From positions 1-17,622 of the forward strand of contig JALHTV010000071.1 of the NCBI GenBank assembly GCA_022866005.1: a stretch of DNA of 17,622 nucleotides. The letters are read 5' to 3'. Below, piece by piece: positions 13,805 through 17,622 of the stretch; the stretch's first letter is position 1, and each line of letters opens with the position of its first letter. This DNA comes from Phycisphaerae bacterium (lineage in GTDB: Bacteria > Planctomycetota > Phycisphaerae > SM23-33). The position numbers and the translations under genes are program-made. Below the pieces are notes generated by a model. The model searched no databases, was not told the DNA's origin, and saw only the letters and a program-made list of their open reading frames with translations.

Positions 13805-13820
13805 CTCGCCGTCAGGCGAG
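13805..13820. repeat. Short hairpin related to 9392-9409
   Basis: CTCGCC (13805-13810) and GGCGAG (13815-13820) flank GTCA. The GCC-GTCA-GGC core is the complement of the GCC-TGAC-GGC core at 9392-9409, and GGCCTTC follows. Confidence 0.4.
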
Positions 13821-13851
13821 GCCTTCGGTTGGAGCGCGATGCAGTGAGTGG

Positions 13852-13887
13852 CAAGGCCCCCGGTTCCCCCCGGGGCCTTGTCGCTTT
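13852..13887 (+). terminator. Probable intrinsic terminator
   Basis: CAAGGCCCC (13852-13860) pairs with GGGGCCTTG (13872-13880), followed by TCGCTTT. The T-run is interrupted, so efficiency may be moderate. It would end the transcript of the small helical gene. From here to 14059 I see no gene. Confidence 0.6.
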
Positions 13888-14059
13888 AGGGATCAGGCCT
13901 GGCCACTCGCACTCAAGTCCTTTCGACCTTCCAGCCGATAAAACAGCGGCTATCGGTAGGCCCTGATCGAGCCTCAAACCCCTACATATAGGCCCCTGTC
14001 CATGCCAGGCCGGGCCCGACGCCGCCGGCGGCGGCCGAGAAAAAAGATTCAAGCCGGCC

Positions 14060-14088
14060 TTGACGTTAGGCCGATGTTAGCATACCAT
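14060..14088 (+). promoter_or_regulatory. Predicted lexA operon promoter
   Basis: TTGACG (14060-14065) and TACCAT (14083-14088) are separated by 17 bases. Transcription would begin near 14095, inside the inverted repeat at 14075-14099. Confidence 0.65.
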
Positions 14089-14099
14089 GGTCGCTAACA
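14075..14099. promoter_or_regulatory. Inverted repeat over the lexA promoter, candidate SOS box
   Basis: TGTTAGC (14075-14081) and GCTAACA (14093-14099) form a perfect 7-bp inverted repeat with an 11-base spacer. It covers the spacer end, the -10 and the predicted start of transcription. Position and symmetry fit an autoregulatory LexA operator. The sequence does not match the known CTGT-N8-ACAG or GAAC-N4-GTTC boxes. Confidence 0.5.
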
Positions 14100-14168
14100 G
14101 AGGCCAAACTGACGTTGCCTCCTGCGGCAGGTGCCGGCGGCCTGGTGACAGAATTGGAAGGTGACGCC

Positions 14169-14732
14169 ATGGACGAGCACATGCCGCTGTGCCAGTTTGG
14201 ACCGGGAGGCGATTTCGTGCGGACCTGGCCGGCGCACTGCCGGCCGCTACCGGCGACGAGCGACCCACCGGCCAGCGCCCCCGCGAGCGCCTCAATGGAC
14301 CAGGCCGTGCCGTTGGTGGTCCTGGGCCCCGAGGGTCTGGACCAGGCCCTAGCCCGAGCGCGGCGCCGCCCCGTACGGGAGGTGCTGGTCGGCCGATCGG
14401 TGGCGCTGGGCGAGCTGGCCATGCCGGCGGCCCTGGCGGTAAAGGCGCTGGGGCCGGTCGCGGCGCCCACAGACCCCGCGCGGGCCGGGACGGCAAGCAG
14501 GGAGAGCGATCATGAGCAAGGAACCTACCGTTACACCCAGGCAGTTGGAGATCCTGCGCCTCATCCGCGATGGGCGCAGGCAGAATGGCTTTTCCCCGAC
14601 GATGCAGGAGATTGGCGATCGGTTGCACCTGAGCAAGGTCACCGTATTCGAGCACGTCGAGGCGCTGGTCGCAAAAGGACTGCTCCATCGCGGCTCGCAG
14701 CACAAGGCTCGCTCTTTGCGGATTGCGGATGA
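14169..14732 (+). CDS. Unknown ORF upstream of and overlapping lexA
   Basis: The ATG at 14169 has GGAAGGTGA as a ribosome site and lies just downstream of the lexA operon promoter. Up to about base 14500 the codons look genuinely coding (GC in third positions, plausible protein VPLVVLGPEGLDQALARARRRPVREVLVGRSVALGEL). The frame then continues 221 bases into lexA in another frame, which is unlikely to be real. A shift of one base into the neighbouring frame would end at TGA 14513-14515, giving an ATGA overlap with the lexA start, the expected layout of a coupled gene. So either this is a frameshifted (real or sequencing error) small gene of about 115 residues, or translation really runs into lexA. 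I recognise no family. Confidence 0.4.
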   Translation: MDEHMPLCQFGPGGDFVRTWPAHCRPLPATSDPPASAPASASMDQAVPLVVLGPEGLDQALARARRRPVREVLVGRSVALGELAMPAALAVKALGPVAAPTDPARAGTASRESDHEQGTYRYTQAVGDPAPHPRWAQAEWLFPDDAGDWRSVAPEQGHRIRARRGAGRKRTAPSRLAAQGSLFADCG

Positions 14733-15132
14733 CCTCGCCTTCCCCGACGAGCGGCCCACGCGGATCCCGCTGGTGGGGCGCGTCGCCGCGGGTCAACCCA
14801 TCGAGGCCATTGAGGACCGCCAGATTCTGGACCTGGAGGACGTGTTTGCGGCCGGGGCGTCGGGGGAGACCTTCGTGCTCCAGGTCACCGGCGACAGCAT
14901 GATCGACGAGCACATCGCCGACGGGGACTACGTGATCTGCCGCCGCGGGAAGGACGTCCGCAACGGAGAGACGGTGGTGGCCCTGCTGGATAATGGCGAG
15001 GCGACGCTCAAGAAGTTCTACCGCGAGCGTGGCCGCATCCGCCTCCAGCCCGCTAACCCCGCCTTCAAACCCATCTACGCCCGCGACGTGGACATCCAGG
15101 GCGTCGTCGTCGGTGTGGTCAGGAAGATGTGA
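14512..15132 (+). CDS. lexA: LexA repressor, SOS regulator
   Basis: The 206-residue LexA represses SOS genes until RecA filaments trigger its self-cleavage. The N-terminal winged helix (about 1-70) has TPRQLEILRLIRDGRRQNGFSPTMQEIGDRL, and its recognition helix (SKVTVFEHVEALVAKG, 41-56) differs from the E. coli and Bacillus types, so a different operator is expected. The S24 protease domain shows the cleavage bond A93-G94 (VAAGQP), catalytic S129 (GDSMID) and K167 (ATLKKF). Start ATG 14512 with AGGGAG upstream. It is probably autoregulated through the repeat at 14075-14099 and transcribed with the ORF at 14169. No other SOS gene lies in the window. Confidence 0.95.
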   Translation: MSKEPTVTPRQLEILRLIRDGRRQNGFSPTMQEIGDRLHLSKVTVFEHVEALVAKGLLHRGSQHKARSLRIADDLAFPDERPTRIPLVGRVAAGQPIEAIEDRQILDLEDVFAAGASGETFVLQVTGDSMIDEHIADGDYVICRRGKDVRNGETVVALLDNGEATLKKFYRERGRIRLQPANPAFKPIYARDVDIQGVVVGVVRKM

Positions 15133-15239
15133 CCAAGTAGCAGGGGAGCAAGGGGCTTCCTCGGTAGGGAGGCTCAGAGGGGCAGACTATATGACTCCTG
15201 CGCGAGCACTCTCTTTGTTCCACGAAGGACCTGCTCACC

Positions 15240-17219
15240 CTACGGTACATGCGCTGGTTGGTGACACCCTGGCAAGAGATCGCATATACTTGCCACAATT
15301 GCTTTCGGGTCCGGGATGTCTATCCCACGGTGGTGGGCTTCTTTCAGTAGAGTCGCGACAACCAGCGGAGACTTCTTGCACCGCTGCAAGTCGGGGTATC
15401 CGTACTCTTGGGTGAACTTGGTAGCTACAGACGTATAGCATTCTTGTCCAGCAGCAGTGTAGAGAGCGCCGTCCAGATCGCCCGCAAAAATGGCATACGT
15501 CGCAGTGATCTGATCTGGTGGAGCATCAACTACGTTGGATAGACCGAGTAGCCTCTGTAGCCTTCTATTCGTGGGAGCACCATCACCGTGGTCACCATCG
15601 AATACGACATACACAGGAAGATTGAGCCCTGAGAATACCAAATAGGGGCGATCAATACTGTCCTTGCCCATGCACGGGATAACCGCTACTCCCAAAGCTG
15701 CCAAATCTTGATTCATGAACAATGCAGTCCCGAGGATTGCCGCGCGATCATCTTCGCCTTCCACCAAAACTACCACATCTGCGAAAAACCCCTCATTCAT
15801 CCAAGGAGTCATGAGTGTTGCCATTCGGGCCCTCAGTGAGCCTGCGGTAAACGCCACCCGCGTCCCTTCATCTTGAGCGGCCTCCAGGTCCTTAGCCACA
15901 GAACTGAGCGGACGTGAGGTGACTCGCGTCACAAGTGGGAGGTTCTCCCCTTCCTTCGCACGCACTTTTGAGAGCCGTCTTATGGAATCGAAGCGCTGAA
16001 GGTCTACGAACAACGGAGAGTGGGTGCTGTAGATCACCTGAGTTCTTCTGGCAACACCCGTGATGGTTCCCTGAGCTAGGTCCCATAGTATGCGTGCCAG
16101 GTGTCTCTGTCGGTTCGGATGTTGGTATAGTTCCGGTTCCTCAATACCGAGAATAAGGTCGGGCATTCCGGGGGACTCGTGTTCACCCTCACACTCCACC
16201 TCATCTTTGTCTTCCGAACCCGCGTCCGCAATTGCAGTTGCGGCGACGAGCTGCTGCAGTAATGACAGGATGAACGCTCTTTGGAGGCCATGGCCGACCC
16301 TGTCCACGGGGGCAACGAACCCGTCCTCCTGAAGCCTTACCCCTGTCTTGGGGGTGGGTAGGGACAACTCTCCAGCTTCAAGCCACTGTAGCATTACCCC
16401 TGCAGATGGAACGTACTGCCTGAGGATGGCCGTCAACTGCTCCCCCAATTGCCCTAACTGGGGAATTGCCTCTGGGGTGATGAGCCCGGCGTACTCCTCC
16501 TGCACTCGTTGCTTGAATTTCTGGAATGCCTCGTTCTGGGCAAGAACACTGCGAACAACGAGCTCCATGAGTTCATAGATGGCGCTCCCTCGCGCATCCG
16601 TGGCGTCCTGCTCGGCGTCGCGCACAGCGGGGACAAAGACATATCGCGTGAACCGCTCGAGCCGGGACTTCCCCACCTGCCAGAACCCCCAGAACTGCCC
16701 GTCATCACACATCATTTCGCACTGGTCCGGGTGAGCGTCTTCCCACGCCGAAAGGGCCTCATCAGCCTGATCGGCACTCTTCACAGAAGGCAGTTCACTG
16801 TAACCGCTCTGCTGACGTACCTGACCATATGCGTTTAGACGGTCCCGCTTCCCTGGGAGCTGTCGCAACGCGGCGAAACCAGGGTGCTGGAGGCGTGTCC
16901 CGTGATACCGGAAACCCGAACCACGAATCACCTTTGTGACGGTGAGTGAATCGCGGTCTATGTAGGGGTAAAACAGTCTCTTCTCCTTAGGACTAAGATC
17001 GGCGAAGGTAATAGCGATCTCTATATCCCTCCCCTCGTCTCTATTGTAGAAGTCATCTGGACTGATCGTCAGCGTACTGTCGTAGAAAGCCCTTATCGCG
17101 CGGACCACAGCCGACTTGCCAGAACCATTTGGCCCGACGAGCGCCGTAAGGGCCTCAAAATCTATGGTCGCGTCCGCGAGACATCGAAAGTTGGTAATGT
17201 GTACTCGTCTGATTCGCAT
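15240..17219 (-). CDS. OLD-family ATP-dependent endonuclease (AAA ATPase plus TOPRIM)
   Basis: The 659-residue protein begins MRIRRVHITNFRCLAD and has a Walker A (GPNGSGKS, 29-36), a Walker B-type ILGIEEPELYQHP (E360/E361), and the H-loop VIYSTHSP. A C-terminal TOPRIM domain follows, with VVLVEGEDDRAA (E487) and VVFDGDHGD (D541/D543). This is the OLD (overcoming lysogenisation defect) layout; related proteins act in phage defence, e.g. GajA of Gabija. No UvrD-like helicase adjoins it, so it looks like a stand-alone class 1 OLD. An acidic insert (SEDKDEVECEGEHE) precedes Walker B. The start at 17219 is chosen over an extension to 17447 because homology starts there; the ribosome site is weak (GGGGCATAGGG). 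Lower GC than the flanks suggests horizontal transfer. It converges with lexA. Confidence 0.9.
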   Translation of the reverse strand: MRIRRVHITNFRCLADATIDFEALTALVGPNGSGKSAVVRAIRAFYDSTLTISPDDFYNRDEGRDIEIAITFADLSPKEKRLFYPYIDRDSLTVTKVIRGSGFRYHGTRLQHPGFAALRQLPGKRDRLNAYGQVRQQSGYSELPSVKSADQADEALSAWEDAHPDQCEMMCDDGQFWGFWQVGKSRLERFTRYVFVPAVRDAEQDATDARGSAIYELMELVVRSVLAQNEAFQKFKQRVQEEYAGLITPEAIPQLGQLGEQLTAILRQYVPSAGVMLQWLEAGELSLPTPKTGVRLQEDGFVAPVDRVGHGLQRAFILSLLQQLVAATAIADAGSEDKDEVECEGEHESPGMPDLILGIEEPELYQHPNRQRHLARILWDLAQGTITGVARRTQVIYSTHSPLFVDLQRFDSIRRLSKVRAKEGENLPLVTRVTSRPLSSVAKDLEAAQDEGTRVAFTAGSLRARMATLMTPWMNEGFFADVVVLVEGEDDRAAILGTALFMNQDLAALGVAVIPCMGKDSIDRPYLVFSGLNLPVYVVFDGDHGDGAPTNRRLQRLLGLSNVVDAPPDQITATYAIFAGDLDGALYTAAGQECYTSVATKFTQEYGYPDLQRCKKSPLVVATLLKEAHHRGIDIPDPKAIVASICDLLPGCHQPAHVP

Positions 17220-17278
17220 CCCTATGCCCCAAGAAGGGTACGGGCCGGCCCGAAAACCCACCCTTCTAGCACCCGCAG

Positions 17279-17307
17279 ATGTTAATCGGAATCCTCCCCG
17301 CCCACAA
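17279..17307 (-). promoter_or_regulatory. Predicted OLD gene promoter
   Basis: On the minus strand, TTGTGG (17307-17302) and TAACAT (17284-17279) are separated by 17 bases, about 60 bases before the start at 17219. Confidence 0.45.
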
Positions 17308-17383
17308 TCTGAAAAACCCTGTAGGCGCGAAGGTTCCTTTCCCGCGGAAGGCCATCGCGCCCGGCTGCGCACCGCTGCGGGAG

Positions 17384-17435
17384 GGCCACGCTCTGTCGTG
17401 GCCGGGGGTATAAGGGACGCGACGGAGCGCGTCCC
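17384..17435 (-). terminator. Two adjacent hairpins, possible end of the PHP gene transcript
   Basis: GGGACGCG (17414-17421) pairs with CGCGTCCC (17428-17435), and GGCCACG (17384-17390) pairs with CGTGGCC (17397-17403). On the minus strand the first hairpin follows the PHP-domain gene stop by about 15 bases and is followed by TTAT, a weak T-run. Confidence 0.45.
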
Positions 17436-17450
17436 TCCGAGTTTCACATC

Positions 17451-17622
17451 TTACCGGGGCAGGCCGAGCAGGCGCTCGGCGAGGGTGGCGGAGAGCATGG
17501 TCGTGCTGACGCGGGGGCGGCCCAGGAGGACGGTGGGCTTGGTCTGGCCGTGGAAGTCTGAGCCGCCGGTGACGCCCAGCTTCAGCCGCTGGGCAAGGGC
17601 GAGGTAGTCGCGCGTCTGGCGG
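17451..17622 (-). CDS. PHP-domain phosphoesterase, C-terminal part (5' end outside window)
   Basis: The frame enters from the right edge and ends at TAA (17453-17451), giving 57 complete codons. The product contains GVTGGSDFHGQTKPTVLLGR, the last metal-binding motif (D-x-H in GSDFHG) of PHP phosphoesterases. The nearest family is the TrpH/YciV (RNase AM) group, which trims RNA 5' ends, but the fragment is too short to separate it from other PHP proteins. It is on the same strand as the OLD gene but separated by 230 bases and two hairpins, so it is probably not in its operon. Confidence 0.75.
   Translation of the reverse strand, partial: RQTRDYLALAQRLKLGVTGGSDFHGQTKPTVLLGRPRVSTTMLSATLAERLLGLPR

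Noticed and set aside
15216..15231. parS-like sequence TGTTCCACGAAGGACC
   Set aside because: Only the left half matches; the right half is not palindromic.
17220..17447. N-terminal extension of the OLD protein
   Set aside because: The Arg/Pro-rich extension crosses two hairpins and a promoter-like sequence. ATPase homology starts at 17219.

Overview
The window looks like a GC-rich bacterial chromosome segment, most probably Planctomycetota (moderate confidence). The evidence is a PEP-CTERM sorting signal, a LexA with a non-enterobacterial recognition helix, a small CxxC zinc-ribbon protein of a kind common in planctomycetes, and several genes without clear Shine-Dalgarno sequences. This rests on gene content read by eye, not on a database search.

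Layout, left to right. (1) 1-874: the 3' end of gyrB, then a gene-poor stretch with a perfect 12-bp hairpin, a fragment coding only the C-terminal PEP-CTERM signal of a lost exported protein, and a strong terminator. (2) 875-3937, minus: asparagine synthetase (AsnB) and the chromosome-partitioning protein ParB share one uninterrupted reading frame. Two identical parS sites and a parB promoter sit in the joining segment. (3) 4059-5572, plus: an all-alpha dUTPase-like pyrophosphatase and the electron-transfer subunit PyrK, both pyrimidine-related. asnB and pyrK both appear to be leaderless. (4) 5602-7389, minus: a tightly coupled three-gene cassette of visibly lower GC, consisting of a TIGR04255-family protein and two uncharacterised proteins. 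It is inserted between housekeeping genes and is probably horizontally acquired. (5) 7564-10532: a TIGR03960-type radical SAM protein (minus), a repeat-bearing divergent intergenic region, then YjbQ and a zinc-ribbon protein (plus). (6) 10610-12965, minus: a SpoIIE/PP2C phosphatase with a receiver-like N-terminus, then a translationally coupled maf-DUF192 lipoprotein pair. (7) 13033-13480: regulatory DNA with two back-to-back 18-bp palindromes. (8) 13481-15132, plus: a short coiled-coil protein, then a LexA operon led by an unknown overlapping ORF, with an inverted repeat over the promoter that is a good candidate for this lineage's SOS box. (9) 15240-17219, minus: a stand-alone OLD-family ATPase/TOPRIM nuclease of lower GC, a likely anti-phage gene. 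(10) 17451-end, minus: the C-terminus of a PHP-domain phosphoesterase.

The backbone is housekeeping: replication and segregation, nucleotide metabolism, SOS control. Two lower-GC islands interrupt it, the three-gene cassette and the OLD nuclease. These are the places most likely to hold an undescribed accessory or defence function. No tRNA, rRNA, CRISPR array or transposase was found.
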